Positions 51,118 through 59,270 of a stretch of DNA of 59,270 bases are shown here, piece by piece. Under the pieces are notes generated by a model. It did not search any database, was not told where the DNA came from, and saw only the letters and a list, made by a program, of their open reading frames with translations. The DNA is from AC-37 sp036389835. GTDB lineage: Bacteria > Actinomycetota > Thermoleophilia > Solirubrobacterales > Thermoleophilaceae. Made by a program: the position numbers and the translations under genes. Positions within the stretch are counted from its first letter, which is position 1, and each line of letters opens with the position of its first letter. The stretch lies in assembly GCA_036389835.1 (NCBI GenBank), contig DASVWC010000086.1:1-59270 (forward strand), written 5' to 3'.

Positions 51118-54100
51118 TCAACGAAGAGCGCGCCCCCGAGCCAAGCGGCGCCGGTGCTCGCGGCCCAGGTGACGACGGACCCGTTCGATCTCGCGTCGGA
51201 CCTCGCGTTCTGCGAAAGGCTGACTCAGCGCGCCCGGCTCGTCGCCTAGTGCTGTCCGCGGGTCGCTGATCCCGAAGTCGTGCCGGTAGGCCTCAATTCG
51301 CATCGCCGCCCGCTGCCACACGCGACGCTCACTCCGCCGCTCCGGATAGGGCCCGAGCTCGCGCACGAGGTACTCCGGCCTCCGGATGACCGCGAGGCGC
51401 GCCGCCGCCGCGCGGCGGCGATCGAGTTCGTCGCTGATCGCCCTGTAGCGCGTGGCGTCCTGCACGCGGTCCGTGAGGGAGCGCGTGGTCCTCGGCGTCG
51501 TGCGGTTCATCTCACGCTCGCGCGCGGCGAGCTGCCTGGCCCGTTCGCGGGCTTGCGCCTCGATCGCGCGATCGGCCGCACTTGTCTCGCGCGCGCGACG
51601 CTTCTCTCCGCCTTGGCCGCCCTCGATTCGCCGACGCGCATCGTCGGCGGCCTGTTCTGCCTCGAACCGTTGACGCGTGATCCGCTCGACGTCCTCCCGC
51701 GGTGGCTCGGCATCCGTACGCAGCCGGCCCGCCAGTTCGGTTCGTTCCGCCACGAGGTCGGATGTCGTCATTCGCGCGATGCCGTCACGCACGATCACGT
51801 CGACCGCGGCAGTCTGCGCCTGGCTGTACTCGAGGGAGGACGTCAGAGCCTCGAGCGGATCCCGCTCGGGCTCGGCCGGCGCGTACTCATCTCGATCATG
51901 GGCGCGCGGCGCGACCACGTAGAGGTGGTTCTCGACACGCCCGCGGCTCATCGTGACGTAGCCCCACTCGCGGTAGAGGTCGTCGGTGCCGAGCACGAAC
52001 GCCTTCCCCGTCGTCATCCCCTGCGCCTTGTGCCCCGTGATCGCGTAGCCGTAGTCGAGCGTCGGGCGGCCGTGCTGGGTCGTCGACTCCAGGTAGGTGC
52101 GCGGCAGCCGAAGGTCGCTTCCGTCGCTCTGCCGCACGACCAGCTCGCCAGCCTCGGCGTCGATCGCAGACACGACTCCGCGCGAGCCGTTGACGATGCC
52201 GAGGTGGCGCGCGTTCTTGAGCGCGACGACGTGGTCGCCGACCGCGAACTCGCGGCCACTGACACTCAGCGCGTCGGGCCCCAGATGGCCGCTCGCCCTC
52301 ATCAGCGCCCGCGCACGCCCATTGAGGTCGGCAACGTCGTCGCGGCGCGCCGCGATCATCGCGGCCTCCCCCTCCCCCGCGGCCTTCCACCAATCCGCCA
52401 CCAGCTGCACACGCACGTCCTCAGCGCGCTCGCCGAGAACGACCCGGCCGTGGCGCTCGTAACGCTCGACCGCGGCCTCCGCTCGCCCCTCCCGAAGGTG
52501 GTCGAGGGCCTCGCGCTCCCACACCTCCTGCTGGCGCCGGTTCTCGATGAGCATGATCGGGTCGGTGCGCGTCGTCAGCGCGCGGAAGGTGCCGCCGGCA
52601 TCGATCTCCGGCAGCTGGTGTGGGTCTCCGACGAGCACGACCTTGGCGTTCGCCTCGGCGGCGTGGTCGAGCAGCTCCGCGAGCTGGCGCGTGCCGGCCA
52701 TGCTCGCCTCATCGATGACCACGACGGCGCGCGGAGGAAGCCCGTGCCGTCCGCCGGCACGCAGGTCCTGCAGCAGGGCCGCGAGGCTCGTCGACTCGAT
52801 CCCGGCGCCGTCCTCGAGCTCCCTCGCGGCGCGCCGCGCGACGGCCGCTCCGAGCACCGTGTGCCCCTCCGCCTGCCACGCCTCGCGTGCGGCGTCGAGC
52901 GCGAAGGTCTTGCCCGTCCCGGCCTTGCCGGTCACGACCTGGACGCCGTCCCCCTCTCCCGTGAGGCGCCGGACCATCGTCGCCTGCTCGGCGCTGAGCG
53001 TCGGACGGCGCTCGATCGCCGCGGTCACGGCTGGCCGCGACGCGATGCCGACACGCGCGTCGCGTCGATCGACTGCGCCGTCGATGAGCCGCCTCTCGAC
53101 CGCGAGCAGCTCGGGCGTGGAATGGGGGCGCTCGTCGGCGGTCGCCGGGATCACGCAACCGTCCGCCCGGCGAATCACGTCGCTGTGCGTCAGCCCGCGC
53201 ACGTCGGTCGCCAGCGGGACAGCGTGCTCGCTGGCGAGAAAGCGATCGGCCAGCACCTCCGCGTCCGCGGCGTCCGCGCCGCTCGGAAGCCGCTCGCACC
53301 ACCCCTGGATGACGTCGCGACGCGTGAAGCTCGCGCGGTCGCTTGTCAGCCCGCGCGAGGAACCGAGGTCGGCGATGGCGGCTGCCAGCTCGCGCTCGGT
53401 CGCCGGCTGCGGCCCCGCGTGTCCGATTACGCGCGCGACGTCGTCCCGCTCGAAGCCGAGCAGGCGCGCCTTCTCCGACCAGCGCTCGCGCAGCGATTCG
53501 GCGGTCACCTCGTAGTCCTTCGACTGGCGGCTGTCGAGGGTGGCGATCTGCGCGGCCCGCGCCGACTGCTCGCCACGGTCCGCCATCACCTGCTCGATCT
53601 CCGCGCGGCGGCGGCTGAACGCGCGCATGACCGGCGCGGGCACACCGGCGACCTCCGCCGCTCCGTTGCGGACAGCGGTCCACTCCACGCCGAGGCTTCG
53701 CGCGAGCTCGTGACGCAGCTGCGCCTGGTAGAGGTAGCCGGCCGTCTTCGCGTGGGCGTAGAGGCGACGGCCGTCGAGCGCGGTCCAGCGCCCGTCGGGC
53801 CCGCGCGTCATGTTCGCGACGAGGACGTGCGTGTGCAGCTGCGGATCGCCGGCGCGGCTCGTCCGGTGCCGGAACGCCGCGCCGACGAACCCGTTGCCAG
53901 GGACCATCTCGACGCCACCGCGGCCGCGGCGCGCGACCGCGGCGTGACGCTCGAGGTAGTCGAAAGCCGCCAGGGTGGCTCGGTCGTGCGCGTCTCGGAC
54001 CTGGCCGCTCACGTGCTCGTCGCCTAGGCCATAGAGCAGGCTGACGCTCTTCGGCGCCGAGAACGTCAGGTCGAACCCGGGCACACGCGTGCCAGCTCGC

Positions 54101-54321
54101 GTGGCGGTCAGGGGATCGCCGGTGCGCGGATTGGAGCCACCGAGCGCTGTGTGCAGGCCGTCGGCCTCGACCTCGCCGTCCATCTGGAGCTCGGCCGAAG
54201 CGGAGCCGACCCACTGCCCGGGCGCCTCGCCGGCGCCTGTGTAGTAGTCCTCGACCCCCTGCGCGACTGCCTCTAGGTAGTAGCTCTCCTGGCCTTGGCC
54301 GAGCTTCCCGATCGACAGCAC
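51118..54321 (-). CDS. MobF-family conjugative relaxase-helicase (TraA/TrwC-like)
   Basis: A 1067-residue protein that should nick oriT, stay bound to the 5' end and unwind the DNA. The N-terminal TrwC relaxase domain has Tyr pairs ESYYLE (residues 14-15) and EDYYTG (26-27), TFSAPKSVSLLYGLG and the metal-binding PQLHTHVLVANM. The helicase part has Walker A VVTGKAGTGKTFALDAA (about 465), VVIDEASMAGTRQ (about 535), LVGDPHQLPEIDAGG and the RecD2-type YAITGHKAQGMT. The tail is Arg-rich and coiled. No coupling protein or type IV secretion genes are in the window, so the element may be mobilisable or its transfer genes lie further right. Confidence 0.93.
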   Translation of the reverse strand: MLSIGKLGQGQESYYLEAVAQGVEDYYTGAGEAPGQWVGSASAELQMDGEVEADGLHTALGGSNPRTGDPLTATRAGTRVPGFDLTFSAPKSVSLLYGLGDEHVSGQVRDAHDRATLAAFDYLERHAAVARRGRGGVEMVPGNGFVGAAFRHRTSRAGDPQLHTHVLVANMTRGPDGRWTALDGRRLYAHAKTAGYLYQAQLRHELARSLGVEWTAVRNGAAEVAGVPAPVMRAFSRRRAEIEQVMADRGEQSARAAQIATLDSRQSKDYEVTAESLRERWSEKARLLGFERDDVARVIGHAGPQPATERELAAAIADLGSSRGLTSDRASFTRRDVIQGWCERLPSGADAADAEVLADRFLASEHAVPLATDVRGLTHSDVIRRADGCVIPATADERPHSTPELLAVERRLIDGAVDRRDARVGIASRPAVTAAIERRPTLSAEQATMVRRLTGEGDGVQVVTGKAGTGKTFALDAAREAWQAEGHTVLGAAVARRAARELEDGAGIESTSLAALLQDLRAGGRHGLPPRAVVVIDEASMAGTRQLAELLDHAAEANAKVVLVGDPHQLPEIDAGGTFRALTTRTDPIMLIENRRQQEVWEREALDHLREGRAEAAVERYERHGRVVLGERAEDVRVQLVADWWKAAGEGEAAMIAARRDDVADLNGRARALMRASGHLGPDALSVSGREFAVGDHVVALKNARHLGIVNGSRGVVSAIDAEAGELVVRQSDGSDLRLPRTYLESTTQHGRPTLDYGYAITGHKAQGMTTGKAFVLGTDDLYREWGYVTMSRGRVENHLYVVAPRAHDRDEYAPAEPERDPLEALTSSLEYSQAQTAAVDVIVRDGIARMTTSDLVAERTELAGRLRTDAEPPREDVERITRQRFEAEQAADDARRRIEGGQGGEKRRARETSAADRAIEAQARERARQLAAREREMNRTTPRTTRSLTDRVQDATRYRAISDELDRRRAAAARLAVIRRPEYLVRELGPYPERRSERRVWQRAAMRIEAYRHDFGISDPRTALGDEPGALSQPFAEREVRREIERVRRHLGREHRRRLARGRALR

Positions 54322-54557
54322 AGGAGTACTGAGAGCACTTGGTGCAAGTGTGTGAGGCGATTTGCGCGGTTGGCGCTGCAGCGGCCGCCCTAGTTGCGAC
54401 CGACTGATGTTCGCGGCCTAAGAGCAGGCCGACCGATGCACTCCTGAGACGCGGCACGTCCCTCGAAAGACGGGCCCGATGGGCCACCAAGACGAAGAAA
54501 AGGAACATCCGGACCTCTCGCCACCACGCCTCGCCAGGGCGGGTAACGCCTCCTCGC
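54322..54557. other. Candidate oriT region upstream of the relaxase gene
   Basis: This 236-base gap in front of the relaxase gene has no gene but several dyads. CACTTG-GTG-CAAGTG lies at 54336-54350 and a GGCC-N8-GGCC repeat near 54415-54440, flanked by two similar GACCGA-containing segments. MobF oriT sites usually lie next to the relaxase gene and contain such hairpins near nic. The nic position cannot be fixed. Confidence 0.4.
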
Positions 54558-56816
54558 TTACTTGCGCATCCGGGTGACGGCGAGAGGCTTGACGATCGAG
54601 CCATTAGCACGGACCAAGACCACCCGCGGCCTTCCATCTGCTGGTCCGACTCCCGGCTGCACGACCTTGACGCGGGCAGTCGGGTTCGAGCGGCTAAGCC
54701 CGGTCGACGCGAAGGTGGCGGCGAACACGCTCTTCCCACTGCGGACCCGGAGGAGTAGCTGGGCGTTCTTGCCGCCGGTCCCGGTGAGGGACAGGGTCGC
54801 ACCGGCCCGAAGTGGCGCGCCAAGAGCCTGAGCGATCCCGGGTGCCGACGCACTGGTGCGCTTGCCCTGACGGGCGATACGGAAGCTCCCCGCCTCGCCG
54901 AGCTCGCGTCTGTCGAGCGCGCGCTTCAGGCGCACCGGGTCACACGAAACGGCAGCCACACCGGGCCCGAACCAACTCGCGCAGTTGGGCAGGCCCTTTT
55001 GCCGGGCGCGGGCAGCCGTAACGGCGGTCTTCGTCTCCGGCGGGCAGTCCGAGCCGTCGGCACACAAGTTGTCCCACGGGGTCTTGAAGTGCCCCTGATT
55101 ACCCGGACTCGCCACGCCGCCGTTCCCGCTCCAAATCCCGGGCCAATCCGTCCAGTTGCGTGGGCCTGCCGTCCACGCGGTCCCCTCCTGGGCCGCGGCC
55201 GGGAACTGGAACAGGGTGTCGGCCGGCGGATCGTAGCTCCGTCCCCAGAAGTACGCGCCATTATGGTTCATCTCCGGGATGGAGTTGTTGGTCTGCGTGC
55301 ACGGCCCGCCGCACGGCTCAGCGTAGTTTGCGTGCGATCCCGCCGCCACGAATACGTTAACTCGCCGACCGGTCTTCGCGGACTCGGTTCCGCACGAGCC
55401 CCGTGGTCCGTCGTCACAGCTCAGGTTGTCGCGCAGGTAGCTGTGCCAGCGCCCGTGTCCCGAGAAAGACGCGAAGTCGAAAGTGTTCGCGGTTGTGCTC
55501 GACCCCGCGACGCTGACGCTCTCCCAATCTCCCTCATGGTCAGTAAACGAGAGGTCCGGTGTGTCGTTGTAGCGATAGAAGAACCAGTAGTCGAAGTATC
55601 GGTAGCCCCGCGACGAGAGACCGCTGATGTTGTAGTAGATGGCCGAACGGCTGCCGGTGTCGCAGTCCTGGAGGCCATTCACGTTGCACTCGGGGGCCGG
55701 CGATGCGTAGTTGCTCTCGCCGCCGTCGCCCTCGATGTCAATGCGCGTGCCCGGGTTCGGCCAGTTCCTGAGGTCGTCGGGCGTCGACACAATCCCACAC
55801 GTCGCGCTGTCACAGATACGGTGGGTCTCGCCCAGGAACCAGTTGATGTTGATCGGGCGCCAGCGTTCGCCCGAGTCGAAGAGGAGCAACGGCCGGAGGG
55901 CCCCGGCACTCCTGTCGTCGCTCCCGCGGGCGGTGCTCGGCTGGCGGTAGGACGGGGCGAGAACGCTCCTGGAGCTTCCGTCGACGATCAACGTCTGGCC
56001 CGATCCCGTCGAGCTCATCTGCCAGATGTTGTACCAACCCGGCCCAGACGAGGTCCTTCGGATGAACGCAATCTGGCCGTTCGGGGACCAGTCCGGCGAA
56101 TCATCGAGGCCTCCACTCGTCAGCTGAGTCGCCTTGCCGCCGGTGGACGGCGCGCTGTAGATGTTGTTGCCACGCGTGAAGGCGACCTTGCTGCCGTCGG
56201 GCGAAAAGGTCGGGTCGTAACCGATCCCGATGTCGACGGCGCCGCCGCCGCCATCGCCGGTCACGTATACGTGCGGGCTGCTGAGGGCCTTGCCGGCCGG
56301 CGTCTTGTCGGACACGAACGCGAGCTTCGTCCCGTTGGGATGGACGGCGACTTGGTACTGGGCGCCCGGCCACGAGACCGCCAGCCTCACTCCGCTCCCG
56401 GTCACGCTCGCGACGTAGATGTCCAGGCCGGGGACCGTTGCCGTTGCCTCGAAGTAGAGCTGGGTGCCATCCGCGCTAAATTCGGGATCTCGAGCGCCCG
56501 CCCTGACGAAGATGAGGCGCGGCGACTGGCCGCTCACGTCAACGGTGCAGATGCCGCCGGACAGGTATCCATCGTATGCGACTGTCTGACCGTCCGGGGA
56601 AAGCGCCGGGTTGACCGCGCCCATGCCGTTGCAGCCGGAGGTGAGGGCGCGCCGGTTAGTGCCGTTCTCGTTCCCGATCTCGAGGGTCTGCCAGCCCTCC
56701 CAGACAAGTTGATCGGCTGCATGTGCAGAACTGCCCCAGGCGGTTGTCGCCGCCACGGAGACCAGGCTCGTGAGAGCGAGATGCCAGACGGCATTACGAA
56801 CGCGGCGGGCGGCCAT
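54558..56816 (-). CDS. Secreted TolB-like propeller with Vps62-like domain
   Basis: A 752-residue secreted protein. The ATG at 56816 has AAAGGA 7 bases upstream and begins a signal peptide ending in AHAAD. Residues 45-300 are TolB/WD40-type propeller blades (NPALSPDGQTVAYDGYLSGG, PTFSPDGSKVAFTRGNNI, DDSPDWSPNGQIAFIRR). The middle part contains YWFFYRYND, DHEGDWESVSV and VFVAAGSHANY, typical of Vps62-like plant/fungal/bacterial domains. The C-terminal region resembles the Ser/Gly/Arg-rich beta domain of the backbone proteins. The role is unknown; a cell-surface or effector function is possible. The start of the frame at 56960 is not used. Confidence 0.75.
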   Translation of the reverse strand: MAARRVRNAVWHLALTSLVSVAATTAWGSSAHAADQLVWEGWQTLEIGNENGTNRRALTSGCNGMGAVNPALSPDGQTVAYDGYLSGGICTVDVSGQSPRLIFVRAGARDPEFSADGTQLYFEATATVPGLDIYVASVTGSGVRLAVSWPGAQYQVAVHPNGTKLAFVSDKTPAGKALSSPHVYVTGDGGGGAVDIGIGYDPTFSPDGSKVAFTRGNNIYSAPSTGGKATQLTSGGLDDSPDWSPNGQIAFIRRTSSGPGWYNIWQMSSTGSGQTLIVDGSSRSVLAPSYRQPSTARGSDDRSAGALRPLLLFDSGERWRPININWFLGETHRICDSATCGIVSTPDDLRNWPNPGTRIDIEGDGGESNYASPAPECNVNGLQDCDTGSRSAIYYNISGLSSRGYRYFDYWFFYRYNDTPDLSFTDHEGDWESVSVAGSSTTANTFDFASFSGHGRWHSYLRDNLSCDDGPRGSCGTESAKTGRRVNVFVAAGSHANYAEPCGGPCTQTNNSIPEMNHNGAYFWGRSYDPPADTLFQFPAAAQEGTAWTAGPRNWTDWPGIWSGNGGVASPGNQGHFKTPWDNLCADGSDCPPETKTAVTAARARQKGLPNCASWFGPGVAAVSCDPVRLKRALDRRELGEAGSFRIARQGKRTSASAPGIAQALGAPLRAGATLSLTGTGGKNAQLLLRVRSGKSVFAATFASTGLSRSNPTARVKVVQPGVGPADGRPRVVLVRANGSIVKPLAVTRMRK

Positions 56817-57766
56817 GGGAGATCCTTTGTGGAGGTAGTTCCGCGACCCTGCGGAGGAGGGGGACCAAGTCGGGCCACCCGAGTGCTTTCGTGCCAACTC
56901 ATTGGAACACAGGCCGCGTCCGCCCGCCATCCCCCCACGCGGGGGCAACCTCGGAGACACTCGCCGAGTGCGACTATTCGGCCGCCGAAACAGCGCCCGT
57001 CGCCGGAGCGTATGGGCACGAGCGCATCGTGCATGACACAGTGCATCGTGCCCTGGGAATCCTCCGAGCAGGGCAGGCAGTCGGGGCAGTGCGAGAGATG
57101 CGCGCGCGCCTGCTCGAGAGTGAGGCCGCGTGCCTGACCACGCGCTAGCGACACGACAGCGGAGCGTCGCCGGCCACAGAGGCGACCGGCCGCGGCGAGC
57201 ACCGCCACCTGGTCGATCTTCCGCTGGGCGCGGTAGAGCACCCGCAGCACCTCCGCCTCGCTAAGGCGCAGCGTCTTCGCGACGCGGCGTCGGCTGAGCT
57301 GCTCGCCCCTAGCCAACTTGTAGACGGATCGCTCACGCGGGTCGAGCTCGCTGAGACAGTCATCGACGTAGCGACGGTCTGCAGCAGTCGCCGCGGCGTC
57401 CTCGACCGCCTGAAGGCGGTCGTCTCCGAGGATCTCCTCGAAGAACTCGCCTACCGGGATCTCCCGCCGGCGGGCGGCCTTCCAGAAGTCCTTCGCGCGA
57501 AAGCCCAGGCCGGTCCACAGCGCCCGCCGCAGATGCTCCTCGGAGGCGAAATCCCTTCCGCACAGCACGAGCGCTACGTCCTGGAACTGGTCCTCGAGTT
57601 CGGCCGCGTCCGCGCCGCGCCACAGCCGACGGCGACCCATTTCGCGTAGCACCTGCGGCCGCCATCCATCGAGCAGGGCCGCGATCCGGTCCGGCGTGAA
57701 CTGCTTCCCCTGCCCTGCCGTTTGCTGAGCCTCGGCGAACAGCACGTCGTTCGTGACGGTGCCCAT
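56534..57766 (-). CDS. Sigma-70-like protein with C-terminal zinc-finger motif; 3' end doubtful
   Basis: The ATG at 57766 begins a protein with sigma-70-like regions. ELEDQFQDVALVLCGRDF resembles region 2, and SELDPRERSVYKLARGEQLS plus RRRVAKTLRLSEAEVLRVLY resembles a region 4 helix-turn-helix. It then has HLSHCPDCLPC near residue 230, an anti-sigma/zinc-finger type H-x3-C-x2-C motif. The recognisable part ends near 57075. The frame stays open for another 540 bases and reads into the neighbouring secreted gene (start 56816) in a different frame. That tail has no protein-like pattern, so either the real end is lost by a frameshift or the overlap is accidental. It may regulate genes of the element. 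Confidence 0.65.
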   Translation of the reverse strand: MGTVTNDVLFAEAQQTAGQGKQFTPDRIAALLDGWRPQVLREMGRRRLWRGADAAELEDQFQDVALVLCGRDFASEEHLRRALWTGLGFRAKDFWKAARRREIPVGEFFEEILGDDRLQAVEDAAATAADRRYVDDCLSELDPRERSVYKLARGEQLSRRRVAKTLRLSEAEVLRVLYRAQRKIDQVAVLAAAGRLCGRRRSAVVSLARGQARGLTLEQARAHLSHCPDCLPCSEDSQGTMHCVMHDALVPIRSGDGRCFGGRIVALGECLRGCPRVGGWRADAACVPMSWHESTRVARLGPPPPQGRGTTSTKDLPWPPAAFVMPSGISLSRAWSPWRRQPPGAVLHMQPINLSGRAGRPSRSGTRTALTGAPSPPAATAWARSTRRFPRTVRQSHTMDTCPAASAPLT

Positions 57767-58184
57767 ACCCCCTGCTTCCGCTACTCCGTAGCGCTCAACT
57801 GGAGCCTCCCAAAGAACGCGCGCGTGGTCAACCTGGAGGGAGTGAGAGGTAGGCCACAGAAACGGAGAAGAAGTTCCACAACCCGAACGATTAGTCGCGA
57901 GCCTCCGCTCAACCAGATGGATGAGATGCCGCCGCTCAGCCGAGCCGGCTCCTGGTACGCGCGCCACGAGGCGTTGACGCTCTCGACGGGGCGATGCCAC
58001 CACCTGCCTTGCCGGATGGTCCGGGGTCTGGGGCCACGCTCGAGTCGCACCCGCCTACGCGAACCGAAATCGGAGTCCTCGCGCCTCGTCTCGCCGCTAG
58101 CTGCTCACGCGGGTCGATCTCCGCCCCTGTCCGAGTCGGTGGTCCGTTTACCCCGAACGGCCACTCGGGCACTGCAAAGGTTCG
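57767..58184. other. Intergenic stretch, no gene seen
   Basis: About 420 bases between the sigma-like gene and the pentapeptide-repeat gene, both on the minus strand. It should contain the promoter of the sigma-like gene. Open frames here lack starts or protein-like composition. No strong repeat or RNA motif was recognised. Confidence 0.5.
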
Positions 58185-59114
58185 TCAAGCGTCTGTGGAG
58201 GAGTTACCGACCTCGTCGCTCTCCACGGCGTCAGCATGGACGGCACCGACGGCAACTGGGTCGAACTCGTCGGTGGGCCACGTCGTGCCATCGGAGTAAA
58301 CGGCTCCGTCCCACTTCGTCTTCGAGTCGTACTGCACGCCCTCAAGGTCTGCGTCACGCAGGGAGGCTGCCGTCAACGCTGCTCCGTCAAGGGTCGCATC
58401 GCGCAGGCTGGCGTCGTCGAAGCGCGCACCGACGAGGTTGGCGCCCGTCAGGTCAGCGCTCGGCAAGATCGCCCCGTCCAGCCGTGCGCGCCATAGACGT
58501 CCACCACGCAGCGACAGTCCCGCGGCGAGGACTTCCCTTAGGTTCGTGGAGCCGAGGTCCAACCTGAGTGCGCGCTCGGGGTCGCGCGTCGTGTCGCGAC
58601 GGGCCAGCACCTTGATCACAGCCCGTACGTCGACGGCCGCAGGCGGCGGGGTGGCCTCCGCATCGGCGTCACGCGGAGGCCAGGGCGAATGCTCGCGCAC
58701 GTATGCCACGAGCACTTCAATCACCTGGTCCCGATGTGCCCTAGAGTCGCGAGCCAAGTCCTCCAGCGCGTAGATTCCGCCCACGCGGACATCGACGCTC
58801 TTGTGCCCAAGATGCTCGATGGCACGCGCGAACCGGTCAGTGTTCTGTCCGCGGCGCGACAACTGGAACGTACGGGCAGTGAAGTACGCGCCGATCACGG
58901 CAACCGCACCAGCAGTCAGGGCGACGAGGCCGGTCCTTATTCGTCCCCGCTCGGCGCTCTGGTCGGCCGGAGTTAAGCCAGTCGTGTGCGCGAGCTCTTC
59001 CGGAAGCACCTTGACCACGACGTAGCCGATCGCACCGATGACCGCTAACGAAGCTACGGCCCCAAGTGCGGTGAGGACGATCCGTGCCGCTTTATCCGAC
59101 CGTGACTGGCTCAA
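58185..59114 (-). CDS. Membrane-anchored pentapeptide-repeat protein
   Basis: A 309-residue protein. Two transmembrane helices lie at residues 10-33 and 60-85, followed by a cytoplasmic part with DVRVGGIYALEDLARDS, a block typical of membrane pentapeptide-repeat proteins. Residues 185-265 are pentapeptide repeats with A(D/N)LxX pattern (LRLDLGSTNLREV, PSADLTGANLVGARF, AASLRDADLEGV), which form a right-handed quadrilateral beta-helix. The role is unknown; related proteins are found in accessory DNA. Confidence 0.85.
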   Translation of the reverse strand: MSQSRSDKAARIVLTALGAVASLAVIGAIGYVVVKVLPEELAHTTGLTPADQSAERGRIRTGLVALTAGAVAVIGAYFTARTFQLSRRGQNTDRFARAIEHLGHKSVDVRVGGIYALEDLARDSRAHRDQVIEVLVAYVREHSPWPPRDADAEATPPPAAVDVRAVIKVLARRDTTRDPERALRLDLGSTNLREVLAAGLSLRGGRLWRARLDGAILPSADLTGANLVGARFDDASLRDATLDGAALTAASLRDADLEGVQYDSKTKWDGAVYSDGTTWPTDEFDPVAVGAVHADAVESDEVGNSSTDA

Positions 59115-59126
59115 CAGCCGTAGCGA

Positions 59127-59270
59127 TTAACGCGCGGACTCTCTGGCCCCGAAGATCTCGGTGAAGACCCTGTCGAGCTGTTCGACCAGGTGCGGATCGG
59201 GAGGACCTGTTTCCCTGCCGCGCTCGTCGAGCTCGTCCGGGAACTTGCTGGCACAGAACGCGATCACGTC
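59127..59270 (-). CDS. C-terminal end of an unidentified protein (cut by window edge)
   Basis: The last 47 residues of a gene entering from the right. The frame is open to the edge and ends with TAA at 59127-59129. The visible sequence includes DVIAFCASKFPDELDERG and EQLDRVFTEIFGA. It has natural amphipathic composition, but the part is too short to name. It lies 12 bases upstream of the pentapeptide-repeat gene on the same strand. Confidence 0.65.
   Translation of the reverse strand, partial: DVIAFCASKFPDELDERGRETGPPDPHLVEQLDRVFTEIFGARESAR

Noticed and set aside
51280..54027. 915-codon plus-strand frame opposite the relaxase
   Set aside because: A shadow of the relaxase gene, which has complete relaxase and helicase motifs.
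1..59270. CRISPR array or complete insertion sequence
   Set aside because: No regularly spaced repeats and no transposase or terminal inverted repeats were recognised.

Overview
The window is high-GC DNA with the gene content of an actinobacterium, most likely class Thermoleophilia (Solirubrobacterales-like). This placement is an inference. It rests on the very high GC, many GTG starts, Arg/Lys/Thr-rich C-terminal beta domains on secreted proteins, a SigA-type sigma factor, FolE2 and many DUF families common in that group. No 16S rRNA gene or CRISPR array is present.

Positions 1-37650 look like chromosomal backbone. On the left are a partial GMC oxidoreductase, an M28 peptidase/TetR/LVIVD-protein cluster, a penicillin-acylase-like hydrolase, a CarS-like membrane protein, DUF899 and an epimerase. 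Next come tRNA-Tyr with an overlapping, apparently SOS-controlled PD-(D/E)XK nuclease, then housekeeping genes (sigA, folE2, pgsA). They are followed by a multicopper oxidase/ZIP/DtxR metal operon, rtcB, an esterase broken by an in-frame TGA, and a large signalling block. That block holds a PAS/MBL/DUF3039-like/GGDEF-HD-GYP operon and a GAF-SpoIIE-HATPase/STAS pair; two of its sensors share the same N-terminal membrane module. A MarR/epoxide hydrolase pair follows, whose divergent start codons overlap on one CATG.

At 37654-37696 lies the 3' part of a tRNA-Thr(CGT), cut off at the anticodon loop. This is the usual scar of tyrosine-recombinase integration. From its orientation the inserted element lies to the right and runs past the window end. 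Its cargo is a two-armed defence-like island. One arm, on the minus strand, has a PLD-family nuclease and a YhaO/YhaN (Mre11/Rad50-like) pair. The other, on the plus strand, has a DUF1156-like DNA methylase with internal zinc ribbons, a ParB-like protein, an SNF2-type helicase, a winged-helix-like/DUF3883 protein split by an apparent -1 frameshift, and a small degenerate nuclease-like protein. A MobF relaxase-helicase with a candidate oriT follows, then a secreted TolB-propeller/Vps62-like protein, a sigma-like protein, a membrane pentapeptide-repeat protein and a truncated gene at the edge. No integrase or type IV secretion gene is visible.

The plus-strand cassette at 44421-50587 is the best candidate for an undescribed system: probably self-marking by methylation plus helicase and nuclease restriction, in an arrangement that matches none of the named systems I know (DISARM, BREX, Dnd, Druantia).
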